64,000 bases of DNA from Deferribacteraceae bacterium UBA6799 (GCA_002452335.1 DKFJ01000010.1:139559-203558), one strand, 5' to 3'. Numbered from the stretch's first letter, positions 54,301 through 63,301 are shown. Made by a program: numbers and translations. Notes: generated by a model not told the origin, from the sequence alone.

Positions 54301-57300
54301 AAAATCTGCTACCGTGGATATCTCTTTATTATGATGTAGTCATTAATTGTATAAATAAAGAAATGTATTTAGAAAAAGTTGAAAACAATATATCTGAAAC
54401 TGAAAAGGTAATTAATTCTATTTATTCACAAGAAAATATAGAATCAATTGGTCATATAGCTAGAATATGGTTTAGTACAATTTGCAGTTTGAATTCTCCC
54501 GATAAAATAATATTAGACAGATTTACGTCATGGTTTAAAGATAATTCTAAACACATTTACTATAATTGCTATGAAGATTTAGCTAATTTAGCAATGAGAA
54601 ATGAATTCTCAAGACAATTTGCATTCGAGTTGGTAACCAATGTTTACAAATCAACAATAGAATCCAAATCCGTTTCAGAAGAAAAACTTGAAACGTTTAT
54701 AAGACTGTCTCGCATTTGTTTAGCGTTTTCCAAGGATGATGCAGAAGCTTATTACAATGAAGCTGTTGCTGTCGCCAGTAAAATAGGTGAAGAAAATCTT
54801 TCTCATTGGAATGTCACATTAGATATTGCTAACACCTATGCAAGTCCTGATAATCCTGACCAAGTAACAGCTTATAGACTAGCTAGAAGTTCAGAAGCTT
54901 TATATAGGCTTATCAATAAGAAGTATTTTGATTGGGACGAGATGGTTCGGACATTAGTAAATATTTGTCCTAGCTCATCTTTGACTATTATGAGCAGGTG
55001 GAGAGATAGAAAATTTGACCGGTATCAGGAAACATTGCCGATAACTATAAAGCAGTTGATTGAACTTGATAAGTTATCCCCTATCGCAGGTTTGACCTTA
55101 ACTTGTATTAAAGGCAGAAATTGGGACATTTCTTTTTTGCTTGAATCAATATTTAAAGATAATAATCCCGAAGAACGACAGAAAATATATAATTATTTTT
55201 ATCGCTATTTCAGGCTTAGTGGATTGTTAAGTAGTGACTGGCGAAATATAGAGGATGTCGTAAATAGATACGGGATAGATACTGAAGATATCAAGCCTCT
55301 GATCGACTTTGCTTTAAAAGACGAAAAGTTAAAAAATATACATTGTTCAACTGGGTTACCAGAAGAAAATGATGAAGAAGAAAAAATTGACTGGGATAAT
55401 ATATTAACCTCAGAAGATATACTCATACGAGAGAACCTACTAGCGTCCTATAAAAATTTTCGTGAATACCAAAAGGAAAACTACACAGATTTGAAGGTTT
55501 TCTTTGTGAAAATGTTTGACTTAGTAGAAGTTGGCAAAGAAACTGAATTAATTAGTTTGTTTTTGGATATTGATACATTTGAGTACTATGGATTTGAAGC
55601 ATTCTTCGATGCAATTCCAGAATCATGCAAGTCTCGTCTGGCTGTTCAAAGAGCAATGAAAGATCTTATAAATAGGTTTATTAGTAGGTGCCCTACTCAT
55701 TACTCATTGAGTCATAAAAATAGTGGAAAGCTTGTTAAGAAAATAATTGAAAATAATATATGCAGTGTGAGCGACTTAGCTAAAATCATTCTGGATTCGG
55801 CCGGTAAATCTACTGAGTCTTTCGACTCAGAAGCTTATTTTAGCCTAGTACGTAATATTTCAATCCTTTTGAACAAAGAAGATGCGTATACAGCATTGGA
55901 TTTTGCTTTACTACAGTTCGAAACTGAAGTCGAAAAAGATGATGCTGATGGTGACTGGAATGAGACTATTTACCCGCCAGATAGTGCAAATAAAGCATTA
56001 GCTGGATACTTGTATGCTTTGCTGGCAACTCCTAAAGCAGCTTTACGTTGGGAAGCAGCACACGTGATTTGTGGATTATTCAAGTTTAATCAAACTGAGG
56101 TAATAGAAGAACTGGTGCATTTAGTAGAAAATAGCCCTGATGGCGGTCCTTTTGTTGATAAAAATCTCTTATTCTATAAATTTCATGCTCTGCAATGGTT
56201 GATGATTGCAATGCTCAGAGCATCAACAGAGTCTCCTGAAACAGTTAGTCCCTATATAGGTTTTCTTCTTAAATATGCCAATAAAAGTTATAAACACATA
56301 ATTATAAGGCAGTTTACAGCTGACACAGTAGTAAACATAATCAAGTCTGGCTGTTTAGAAGACAAAGATGGTCTACTGGAAGGCTTACTGCTTGTAAATA
56401 CATCAGAATTCCCATATGAGAAATCAGAAGGATATAGAATAAATGGTTGGGGAAAGGGATCAAATATCCGTGACAAATATTCTTTGGAGTATGACTTTAG
56501 TAGATATTGGCTTGACAATTTATGTGACTGCTTTGATGTCTCGCATCAAGATATAGAATCTAAAGTGGGTTCCAAAGTAGTTGATGAATGGGGACTGAAG
56601 CAATTTACGCACTGGGATCATGATCAGCGTAAAGTGCGAAGATATATGAGAGATGAAGATTATAGGCACTCACATGGATCTTATCCAAAAGATGATGATA
56701 TGTGTTTATATTTGTCTTTTCATTCAATGATGTTTACTGCTGGAGAGCTTTTAGATGAGTATCCTGTATTTATAAATAGTTTTAAAGAGAATACTTTCGA
56801 ATACTTAATAAATAGATATTCCATAACAAGGAAAGATGGTCGCTGGATATTTGACAATCGTGACTATACCCCATTGAATTGGCCAGATTGGAAAACTGAA
56901 GATCTAAATGGCGATAACTGGCTTTGGTCGTTAAAACGTAGTGATTTTAAGAGAGTATTTGATAAAGATGATAGTTTTATAGTATGGGGTTCATGGGAAG
57001 ACAGCAAGCATGGCAAGATTGAAGATATATCTATAACTAGTTCTCTTGTATCTAGAAAAAATTCAATGGCTTTAAAAAGAGCTCTTCAAGCTACTGATGA
57101 TCCGTTTGATTTTTATCTGCCAGATAGTGGTGATGATAGAGAAATAGATGATTTTGGTTATGAGCTTAAAGGTTGGCTTAGCAATGTCTCAACAGATTCA
57201 GACAGTGGGATTGATAGGTTTGATACATGGGGAGGGAAGCTATCATACCCTCCTTTAAAACCTGCTAAATATATACAAGATCTTTTCAAGTTGAAGCATA

Positions 57301-57581
57301 ATTATGAGCGTAAAATGTGGTCGGATTCAGATGGACAAGCTTGTTTTCTTTCACAATCATGGCTAAATGAAGAAAAAGATGCTCGAAGGCTAACTGTTTA
57401 CAAGGAATTTCTTTTTAATATGCTTCATAAGCTTGATAAAGATTTAATTATTAGTATTGAAATCGAGAGAAGTAAGGATTACGGAGCAAAATCATATTTT
57501 GAAGAAGAATCCTCATATAGAGATAGGACATCTTGTTTGATAATATTAATTACCGCTATTGGAGAGATTCATGGACTATGA
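51321..57581 (+). CDS. avs3a: Avs3a-like anti-phage nuclease-STAND NTPase
   Basis: 2086 residues. N-terminal Cap4-type PD-(D/E)xK nuclease (about 1-215): GDQFHYWWAARRCL, then E41, D59 (EIVDVGEYY) and Q79-x-K81 (YYQLKHST) form the active site. STAND NTPase (about 265-530): Walker A AEGGAGKT (289-296), Walker B LLCIVIDAAD (386-395), sensor-like RLIFTTRSHR (424-433) and a winged-helix region after FKYLGPSSTTLDDLYQKT. The rest (about 600-2086) is a long helical repeat array, the sensor in Avs proteins. AVAST type 3 members bind the phage terminase large subunit, tetramerise and cut DNA; all this is from the known family. With the downstream partner it fits Avs3. A+T-rich, codon use unlike the backbone; weak ribosome site. 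Confidence 0.78.
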   Translation: MSKPDLVRPSRDGDQFHYWWAARRCLRLLDSHSELVAVTIEDKSRQEDNEESGVDEIVDVGEYYGSEHAEEAKEIHYYQLKHSTLQTDTHWTESGLENTIKKFSKKYSDLISKHGAEKVHHVWRFHFISNRKIRDDIVSTVESLAKGIENCEKSKYNKLTITKLKQYTGFDDETISDFCKILNLSDSEGHIIYQRNLLHEELSGYLPGNDADAPLSIKELVTRKATSEFEKNPTINKWDILRELKVDESELFPAECQIESIDNIIPRDYERCVIDEIVKTNTFPVLLHAEGGAGKTVFASKIKDLLPDGSITVLYDCFGNGSYLSPSKVRHRHKQGIVQIANELASKCLCYPLIPTKADDLSYIKAFQFRLNQAVDNIKQKNKNALLCIVIDAADNSEIAADKFKEHRSFARDLIDEEYSDNIRLIFTTRSHRISSLSPSSKIKQIKLSPFNLDETGTFLKKYHPSVSKEDIQEFHTLSSANPRVQQTALEEKPQLRDVFKYLGPSSTTLDDLYQKTMDECLESMNTDEQVSVKELCKYLSILKPPVSLNVLAKITGLDESFIRSFVADIKRPLFINLNIIQYRDEPSETWFREKFNPVKDDYIKCVNKLAEFADENVYISSIIPYLLLEAGQLDKLIELASGDSWLPENKPLEARKIKLERLEFAFKASLRNGRYLDATKIGLRGGREAAAGNREKDLIRENTDIVSMFTDINTLLEVSHNKIEDMGWMGSKNAYKACLLSFRSDFIGEARSKLRVAEHWLTNWNKQPKGEFTSYGENPTDKDRAEFALAHLNVNGAKHCSGYLRRWRDRSVSFTAGRLLIKRLIDHGCFEDIDNIAHAAGNDFYLILAINFELRKINKMPPLKPVKKAFKFLSRESIIFEIREHNVAVETTELEAISAFIETIQIFAGFDKTKILSIISRYKGKNYPEVRYTKYAQKHIPYLKAYILFHIIEDKELNFIDFAEASIKKKGIDEQGNFKDDSYEIRDFNRNIKNLLPWISLYYDVVINCINKEMYLEKVENNISETEKVINSIYSQENIESIGHIARIWFSTICSLNSPDKIILDRFTSWFKDNSKHIYYNCYEDLANLAMRNEFSRQFAFELVTNVYKSTIESKSVSEEKLETFIRLSRICLAFSKDDAEAYYNEAVAVASKIGEENLSHWNVTLDIANTYASPDNPDQVTAYRLARSSEALYRLINKKYFDWDEMVRTLVNICPSSSLTIMSRWRDRKFDRYQETLPITIKQLIELDKLSPIAGLTLTCIKGRNWDISFLLESIFKDNNPEERQKIYNYFYRYFRLSGLLSSDWRNIEDVVNRYGIDTEDIKPLIDFALKDEKLKNIHCSTGLPEENDEEEKIDWDNILTSEDILIRENLLASYKNFREYQKENYTDLKVFFVKMFDLVEVGKETELISLFLDIDTFEYYGFEAFFDAIPESCKSRLAVQRAMKDLINRFISRCPTHYSLSHKNSGKLVKKIIENNICSVSDLAKIILDSAGKSTESFDSEAYFSLVRNISILLNKEDAYTALDFALLQFETEVEKDDADGDWNETIYPPDSANKALAGYLYALLATPKAALRWEAAHVICGLFKFNQTEVIEELVHLVENSPDGGPFVDKNLLFYKFHALQWLMIAMLRASTESPETVSPYIGFLLKYANKSYKHIIIRQFTADTVVNIIKSGCLEDKDGLLEGLLLVNTSEFPYEKSEGYRINGWGKGSNIRDKYSLEYDFSRYWLDNLCDCFDVSHQDIESKVGSKVVDEWGLKQFTHWDHDQRKVRRYMRDEDYRHSHGSYPKDDDMCLYLSFHSMMFTAGELLDEYPVFINSFKENTFEYLINRYSITRKDGRWIFDNRDYTPLNWPDWKTEDLNGDNWLWSLKRSDFKRVFDKDDSFIVWGSWEDSKHGKIEDISITSSLVSRKNSMALKRALQATDDPFDFYLPDSGDDREIDDFGYELKGWLSNVSTDSDSGIDRFDTWGGKLSYPPLKPAKYIQDLFKLKHNYERKMWSDSDGQACFLSQSWLNEEKDARRLTVYKEFLFNMLHKLDKDLIISIEIERSKDYGAKSYFEEESSYRDRTSCLIILITAIGEIHGL

Positions 57582-58242
57582 TTCGGTTTATAAATTAGGT
57601 CAAAAAATCGCAGAAGAGCTGGGATACAGCGAGAGTGTTGACACCTTAGGGAAATGGATGAGCCAATATATTGCTGAATTAATAGTGAAGGCTGAAGCTG
57701 ATGATTGTGATAATTCTATTAAACAGGAATGTGCGGAAGAGATACTGAAGATATGGAGCTATAGAAAAACTTTGCCAAATGGAAAAAGACCATTTGAAAG
57801 TTTTGAAAGAATTTTTTATACATTGGACAGTTTAAGTGACAAGCAGAGGCCTCATTACAGATATTTTAATAACTTACAACACAAGGCAACAGAAGAACAG
57901 CAACCTGATGAGATTCAAAAGTATCTTCAGACAGCAGAAGGCTTGGATTTAGCTGCACGCATGCTTATTAAAATTTATTTATCCAATGCTGCTAAGTTGG
58001 CAATGGATGATTCTTCTAAAGATTGGGTGACACTTGCCTCTCAATTATCTGAAGACAAAGAAGAAGTTGATGTTATATCAAGGCTAATCCTTGGCACTGA
58101 TGATGAAGATGAAAGTAAAAAGAAAAAGACTCAAAAGATTAAAGAAATTGATGAAAAAATAAATAAAATTAAGGCATTTAAAGAAATGTCTTCAATTCTA
58201 ATTTCAGAGCTAGAAAAATCTAAATCAGAAATCGAAAAATAG
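57571..58242 (+). CDS. avs3b: Avs3b-like partner of the STAND nuclease
   Basis: 223 residues from ATG 57571 with GGAGAG 4 nt before it; overlaps the giant gene by 11 bases, so translation is coupled. Mostly helical: YDSVYKLGQKIAEELGYSESVDTLGKWMSQYIAELI at the start (a swinging helical bundle), middle GLDLAARMLIKIYLSNAAKLA, and a highly charged C-terminal coiled coil rich in Lys and Glu. No catalytic motif. Type 3 AVAST systems have such a small second gene; its job is unclear. Confidence 0.68.
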   Translation: MDYDSVYKLGQKIAEELGYSESVDTLGKWMSQYIAELIVKAEADDCDNSIKQECAEEILKIWSYRKTLPNGKRPFESFERIFYTLDSLSDKQRPHYRYFNNLQHKATEEQQPDEIQKYLQTAEGLDLAARMLIKIYLSNAAKLAMDDSSKDWVTLASQLSEDKEEVDVISRLILGTDDEDESKKKKTQKIKEIDEKINKIKAFKEMSSILISELEKSKSEIEK

Positions 58243-58415
58243 ATGGACCAAAAGTCTATACTATCTATTTTATGTTACAGGAGCTTTTTCAGTTAACTGT
58301 GTAAAGTCATAATATAGTGAATCTCCGGTTTATTAAGAAAAAAAACATTTCTAAATCTACTGTGACTGTTTCAATATCCATTCACTATCGTAATACGGAA
58401 AAAACATATAAGGAA
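58243..58415. other. Gap between convergent genes
   Basis: 173 A+T-rich bases between avs3b and the DUF4143 ATPase gene; no gene, no strong terminator seen. Confidence 0.4.
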
Positions 58416-59618
58416 TTATAAAGTCACTGCGGAAATAGCAGTAATCTCTGCTGATACTGGAATAGTCTTTGACGTTAGACAAATTAATGCACCATGACCG
58501 ATCTGTTTATCAAGTTTATTTAAAACCGGAAAGTTTTTAACTGCTAATTTAGAAGGTGTTGCTGTTTTTTTTATTTCAATAGGGTAAATTATATTATTCG
58601 CCTCAATAAGCAGATCTATTTCTTTCTGATCACTATCTCTGTAAAAGTAGAAATTTGCTTCCTTGCCGTTATGCCAGTAACTCTTTAATATTTCAGTCAC
58701 CACAAATGTTTCAAAAATTGCACCGCTCATGGCTCCTGTCTCAAGAGCTTCAGGGGTTGTCCATTTTGTAAGATAGGCACATAATCCTGTATCAAGAAAA
58801 TATAGTTTTGGCGTTTTAATTATCCGCTTAGTTACGTTAGTATGGTAAGGGTAAAGCAAATAAACTAGTCCCGATGCCTCAAGAACGGAGAGCCATGCCT
58901 TGACTGTTTTATTATCAATATCCACGTCTCTTGCCAAATCAGAGTAGTTCAGTAATTGACCTGTTCTGGCCGCTATAGCACCCAAGAATTTATGAAAAGT
59001 TATTTCATTTGAAATATTGAGAATGTCTTTCACGTCTCTCTGAATATAGGTTTGTATATATGAACGGTAAAATATATCTCTGGCATCAGGGTGCTCAATT
59101 ACACGTGGAAAGGAACCAAACCATATCTTGCGAAAGACCTCTACTACACCTATACTTTGGCTGGGCTTAATTACATTTGTTGGCAAAAACGGTTCTGAAT
59201 CTTCACTACTATCGTTAATTTCAGAATTAGATAAACCAAGCAAATCAAGAACTGCAACACGTCCTGCCAAGCTCTCTGTAATGCCTTTCATGAGATGGAA
59301 TTTTTGAGACCCGGTGAGCCAAAACAGACCGTTTTTCTTTTCTCTGTCCACAATAATTTTGATATAACTGAAAAGCTCTGGTGCATACTGTATTTCATCA
59401 ATGATAAGGGGTGGAGTATATGTCTGGATAAAAAGCCCTGGATCATTTTGAGCAAGATTGCGAACATCAAGATCATCCAGTGATATGTATGTCATATTTT
59501 CTGATGCACACATCTCAAGAAGTGTAGTTTTACCAACCTGTCTGGGGCCTGTTACTAGTAAAACAGGAAAGCTCTTACTTATCTTCTTAATAACGCTTTC
59601 CATTGTTCTCTTATACAT
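58416..59618 (-). CDS. AAA ATPase with DUF4143 domain
   Basis: 400 residues from ATG 59618 (GGAG 5 nt before). N-terminal AAA_14 domain: Walker A TGPRQVGKTTLLE (about 22-34), YISLDDLDVRNLA, PPLIIDEIQYAPELFSYIK (Walker B) and LTGSQKFHLMKGITESLAGRVA. C-terminal DUF4143 (about 195-360) with RSYIQTYIQRDVKDI, TGQLLNYSDLARDVDIDNKTVKAWLSVLEASGLV and an ending FYFYRDSDQKEIDLLIE..IYPIEIKKT, a PD-(D/E)xK-like Asp-Glu-Lys motif. Common in bacterial accessory regions; cellular role unknown. Confidence 0.9.
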   Translation of the reverse strand: MYKRTMESVIKKISKSFPVLLVTGPRQVGKTTLLEMCASENMTYISLDDLDVRNLAQNDPGLFIQTYTPPLIIDEIQYAPELFSYIKIIVDREKKNGLFWLTGSQKFHLMKGITESLAGRVAVLDLLGLSNSEINDSSEDSEPFLPTNVIKPSQSIGVVEVFRKIWFGSFPRVIEHPDARDIFYRSYIQTYIQRDVKDILNISNEITFHKFLGAIAARTGQLLNYSDLARDVDIDNKTVKAWLSVLEASGLVYLLYPYHTNVTKRIIKTPKLYFLDTGLCAYLTKWTTPEALETGAMSGAIFETFVVTEILKSYWHNGKEANFYFYRDSDQKEIDLLIEANNIIYPIEIKKTATPSKLAVKNFPVLNKLDKQIGHGALICLTSKTIPVSAEITAISAVTL

Positions 59619-59978
59619 ACAAGCTCCGTTTAATATGGAATATAATTCCAATATAAACGAATAAATTAAATATGCAAGCACTATACTTCGTTTTCAATAA
59701 CCATAACTTGTATTTTGGGTGCAAATGCTCCCCACTTTGAGTAATTCCGCGCGATTTTTAGCGGTTGAAACGAAAAAGGCAGGGAGCTTTCGCAACCTGC
59801 CTTTAATATTTATGCGCCTGAAGAGATGTCAGCAGGCTCTGTTCAGAAACAACTCTTTAAAATAGTGTAGCTGTTTTTAAACTCCTAACCTTTTGATCCG
59901 TAGAAAACTGGTCAGATTGAAAAGTCTACTATTTATCAGTGCTTGTAGAATGATGTTAACGCATTTTTGCCGCAGGTA
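59619..59978. other. 360-base gap with terminator and GC-patch
   Basis: Contains a patch around 59715-59765 (GGTGCAAATGCTCCCCACTTTG) whose base makeup differs from its surroundings and resembles the end of an insertion element; no transposase is present. The terminator at 59774-59807 is listed separately. Confidence 0.4.
59774..59807 (-). terminator. Terminator hairpin
   Basis: AAAGGCAGG (59776-59784) with CCTGCCTTT (59797-59805), 12-base loop; A tract before and T tract after allow use in either direction. Downstream of the 293-residue gene. Confidence 0.75.
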
Positions 59979-60860
59979 TTAAAGCAAATTGTAAATTTCA
60001 TCACCATGTCTGAAAAGAAAAAAGTTTTTACTGCTATCAACCAGACCTAAATCCATGTAATTCATTGCCCATTTCAGTTTATGCTTTTTAGGTTTTGGCA
60101 AAGATACTTCTTTATAAAGCAAATTCACATATTCATCAGTATCAATTTTTGGATCAATCTCTTTTACGACATGCATGTAATTTTGTACCATCCTAATTGT
60201 GCTTACCGAGTTCCCAGAGAGAGTAATTGGTCTATTCATTACAATCATACCATTAGGATTGTTAGCAAGCGGTATGGATGAATGTTTGTCACATAAATCC
60301 CACATCTTTTGTCTTTCTATATTTAGTTGATCTGATGTTGTGTCTGATTCAAAAACTTGGTGGTCAAATATACCTATGATTTCAAATGTATCTTTTTGAA
60401 CCTTTGCAAAGATGACATGGTTCGTTCTTCCCAGAAATCCGTTATTAATAACATTTGTGTTGTCTAAGTGAAAATGATGAAATCCCATCACATTCAATAT
60501 AAAGTCTTTATCCTCCCAGCAATTATCTGTTTCTTCGATTCTTGATTTAGCAGTGTAGCCTTTTGAAGCTACTCTTAAGGAAAGATGAGGATAAAGATCT
60601 TCCCCTTTTTCAACCTTGTTGATTAATGCTTGGATTTCATTTTTATATTTTATCCAATTAGGATTATTTTCCAGTATTTTATCGTATATAACTTGTCTAG
60701 GCTTTGGTTTGATTAATCTAGCTGCCCAATTGATGTAATATAACAAGACAGAAGAAATTGACTCTGACTCAAGTTCATTTTTTGTATTAATATCATTAGG
60801 TGTCATCGGGATGACTTTAATTAAATCATTTTTAAATCGTTTCATCCTTTTTGGATCCAT
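59979..60860 (-). CDS. Unrecognised protein with HHFHL motif
   Basis: 293 residues, no family recognised. N-terminal half helical (NINWAARLIKP-like segment YYINWAARLIKPKPRQVIYD). Central NVMGFHHFHLDNTN followed by RTNHVIFAKVQKDTFEIIGIFDHQVF resembles the strand order of RelE/HigB-like mRNA-interferase folds, where a His-rich HxHL and a short domain with a closing histidine occur; this is only a hint. C-terminal NYMHVVKEIDPKIDTDEYVNLLYKE and LKWAMNYMDLGLVD are helical. Monocistronic, A+T-rich, no signal peptide. A toxin or defence effector is possible. Confidence 0.65.
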   Translation of the reverse strand: MDPKRMKRFKNDLIKVIPMTPNDINTKNELESESISSVLLYYINWAARLIKPKPRQVIYDKILENNPNWIKYKNEIQALINKVEKGEDLYPHLSLRVASKGYTAKSRIEETDNCWEDKDFILNVMGFHHFHLDNTNVINNGFLGRTNHVIFAKVQKDTFEIIGIFDHQVFESDTTSDQLNIERQKMWDLCDKHSSIPLANNPNGMIVMNRPITLSGNSVSTIRMVQNYMHVVKEIDPKIDTDEYVNLLYKEVSLPKPKKHKLKWAMNYMDLGLVDSSKNFFLFRHGDEIYNLL

Positions 60861-61085
60861 GTATACCCCTCTTTGATTGAAAATATTTAAATTATCACAT
60901 GAAATAAATTCTTATGCATTCAGTTTCATGGAATTTGCTGGATAAAATATTGTATACTGAATCGCTACCGAATTAGTAGACAGATTTCTCGTTTATATCA
61001 TAGTTTTTTCAAATTCTACAGAAGATAGGTTTTCGTTGTTTTCATGTCTATGTATAGGGTTATATAAGTAACCCTAGCGTTTAAT
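60861..61085. other. Intergenic gap
   Basis: 225 A+T-rich bases between two minus-strand unknowns; no further structure seen. Confidence 0.35.
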
Positions 61086-61757
61086 TTAATATTTCAGATT
61101 AGCTACACCAGGATAGTTTAATATGCTTGATATATTGATTTTACCATTAGGTGATTCATTATGGAGTTGTTTAATCCTAAACCCCATATGTTTAACAGCA
61201 GCTATAAATGCTCCATTAGCAACGTATTTATTACTAATTCCAACTTCTGAAGCCCAATTTTCAACTTTATGTTTAAGGCTATATGTCCCAAACCGGCTAT
61301 TAAGATTTTTCCGCATATTTTGGAATCTTAACCAATTACATGATAGTTGAAAACCTCTAAGATATTCTGGAAAAGTTGCTCTCTCTTCTGCAATTCTATT
61401 CTTCTTAAATGTCACGTAAGTGGTGTTTGAATCATAAGCCCCAAAACCATATGGTGTTAATAGTGGTTCTGAATCTATTGCTCTATTCATATCTTCTACA
61501 GTTAGTAACTGCCAAAAATACTCTTCAGTAACTTCTTTCCAGTTATGAAAACCAGCTTCTTTAGCAATTATTTCTATACATTTTTTCAGTTTAGGTTTCA
61601 ATCTTGAAAGCTCTGTACTGTTTGAATTTGAATATTCTGGGAGAATACGTAATCTCTCAACAGTCAAATTGTTTGGGGAAGACATTTGAAGAGCTCTGTA
61701 TAACTCTTTGGCTCGATTTTTTGCTTGATTAATGCAGAATGATTGGTCACGAAACAT
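61086..61757 (-). CDS. Unrecognised protein of the kind seen on mobile elements
   Basis: 223 residues from ATG 61757 (AAGGAG 7 nt before). N-terminal AKNRAKELYRALQ and SRLKPKLKKCIEIIAKEAGFHNWKEV look like a small helical domain found at the start of several plasmid proteins. C-terminal SYGxKHK-like GTYSLKHKVENWA and SNKYVANGAFIAAVKHMGFRIKQ, then NGKINIS, resemble a domain I recall from conjugative-element proteins without known function. Not membrane-bound. Role unknown. Confidence 0.6.
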   Translation of the reverse strand: MFRDQSFCINQAKNRAKELYRALQMSSPNNLTVERLRILPEYSNSNSTELSRLKPKLKKCIEIIAKEAGFHNWKEVTEEYFWQLLTVEDMNRAIDSEPLLTPYGFGAYDSNTTYVTFKKNRIAEERATFPEYLRGFQLSCNWLRFQNMRKNLNSRFGTYSLKHKVENWASEVGISNKYVANGAFIAAVKHMGFRIKQLHNESPNGKINISSILNYPGVANLKY

Positions 61758-62081
61758 AATAATCTCCTTTGTCATTTATATGCTCATTATTCCTACCTTT
61801 GAGCACAAAAAAGATTATTCAAATTACTTGGGTCAAAAATACAGGGTGAACTCAGTTCTTTTGTAGGAAAGCGTCCCTTAAGCTTAGGTCAGTATATCTA
61901 AAAAGATTCGTTGTGTCAAGTTGCAGACTATCGTTATGTATGCTGGCAATAACCATCAAAATAATTCTGACTATATTCTGACAGATAGAAATTGAACGAT
62001 AATTTTGTGTTCGTCTTTATGTTTGGTATTTCTGATATATCTTTTATTAATTATTGTTATAAAAAGAATATTTTATTTATA
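61758..62081. other. Intergenic region before fic
   Basis: About 320 A+T-rich bases between divergent genes; no gene seen. One GTTCGT copy at 62009-62014. Confidence 0.4.
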
Positions 62082-62116
62082 TTGAAATTCATTATTATGT
62101 TCGTTATATTGTTCGT
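62082..62116 (+). promoter_or_regulatory. fic promoter with flanking GTTCGT repeats
   Basis: TTGAAA (62082-62087), 17 nt, TATATT (62105-62110). The expected start point is at or next to the A of the fic ATG (62117). GTTCGT lies on both sides of the -10 (62099-62104 and 62111-62116), 12 bases apart. Confidence 0.6.
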
Positions 62117-63301
62117 ATGAAACCAACATACATGGAACCGATGATGCCTTTGCAGGATGGTAAAAGTCCAGAGAAAAGGCGAGAGATTGACAACCTAATC
62201 GCTGACCTGCGTGAGAAGTCTGTGCTTCTTGCCAGTAAACTGCATCCAAAAGTTCTCTCACTTATTGGTGATCAGGTACGCCTTATGAACTGCTATTACA
62301 GCAACCTCATTGAAGGACATCATACAAAACCAAAGGATATTCAGGATGCTTTGAATGGTGATTTTTCCGATAACTCTGAAACCAGAGATATACAGCTAGA
62401 GGCAAAAGCGCACATTGAAGTTCAGAGGCAGATAGATTATTCCACTCATGGCTTTGACGATATTGTGTCTGATGGTTTTATCAAATGGTTGCATGGTGAG
62501 TTTTATAAAGAACTACCTGAAAGCCTGAAATTTGTAACAGATGATAAGGGTAATAGGTTTGAAGTTGTAGCAGGACAATTCAGAGATAGGGATGTTGTTG
62601 TCGGTCGTCATGTCGGTGTACCACATGAGAACTTGCCTGAGTTCATAGATAAATTCTGTAAATCATATGATATTAGCAAACTTGGTAAGCATGAACAAAT
62701 GGCCGCCACCGCCGCATCGCACCATAGACTCTTATGGATTCACCCCTTTCTTGACGGGAACGGGCGTGTAGCGAGGTTATTCAGCCATGCATATCTGAAG
62801 AGTATCGGAATTGGTAGTGACCTCTGGTCCGTATCCAGAGGGCTTGCCAGAGAGTCTGAGCAATACAAACAGATGCTGGCGAAGGCAGATGCCGCAAGGT
62901 CAGGAGATTTGGATGGCAGAGGCAGTTTGTCGCTCTCAGGGCTTCAGGACTTTTGTATATTCTTCCTGAGATGCTGTATAGACCAAGTGGAGTTCATGGG
63001 CAGGCTGATAGATCAGAATGGCTTGCTCGACCGAATAGAAGCTCACATGAACCTCTTAATCAATAAAGAAGGACTACATCCTAAGTCATTCAAACTTGTC
63101 GCTTACGCAGTCAAAGAGGGCGAATTCAGAAGAGGCGAGGCCGCCGACATTATGGGTATCCAAAGCCGAACTGTCGCCAGCCAGACTTTGTCGGAACTTC
63201 TCCGCAGAGGCTTGCTTGTTTCACCAGATAAAAAAGCCCCCGTCAGCCTCGGCATAACCGAAGAAGCAAAGGAATTCTGGTTACCGGGATTGTTTAAATA
63301 A
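62117..63301 (+). CDS. fic: Fic family protein (AMP-transferase type)
   Basis: 394 residues. The FIC motif HPFLDGNGRVARL (His about 213) is complete and should transfer AMP (or another NMP) to a target side chain. An N-terminal YSNLIEG matches the inhibitory S/T-x3-E-G/N helix, so this is a class II self-inhibited Fic. A C-terminal winged helix (about 330-390, FRRGEAADIMGIQSRTVASQTL) suggests DNA binding, possibly of its own promoter. No ribosome site precedes the ATG, in agreement with a leaderless mRNA. A damaged homologue lies at 50.9-51.2 kb. Confidence 0.92.
   Translation: MKPTYMEPMMPLQDGKSPEKRREIDNLIADLREKSVLLASKLHPKVLSLIGDQVRLMNCYYSNLIEGHHTKPKDIQDALNGDFSDNSETRDIQLEAKAHIEVQRQIDYSTHGFDDIVSDGFIKWLHGEFYKELPESLKFVTDDKGNRFEVVAGQFRDRDVVVGRHVGVPHENLPEFIDKFCKSYDISKLGKHEQMAATAASHHRLLWIHPFLDGNGRVARLFSHAYLKSIGIGSDLWSVSRGLARESEQYKQMLAKADAARSGDLDGRGSLSLSGLQDFCIFFLRCCIDQVEFMGRLIDQNGLLDRIEAHMNLLINKEGLHPKSFKLVAYAVKEGEFRRGEAADIMGIQSRTVASQTLSELLRRGLLVSPDKKAPVSLGITEEAKEFWLPGLFK

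Noticed and set aside
61964..61984. 19 of 21 bases shared with the integrase 3' end (45684-45704), considered as second attachment site
   Set aside because: Similarity stops outside the 21 bases, does not include tRNA sequence, and two A+T-rich matches of this length are expected by chance in 64 kb.
63240..63260. CTCGGCA match as attR
   Set aside because: Only 7 bases, inside the fic coding sequence, without the rest of the tRNA end.
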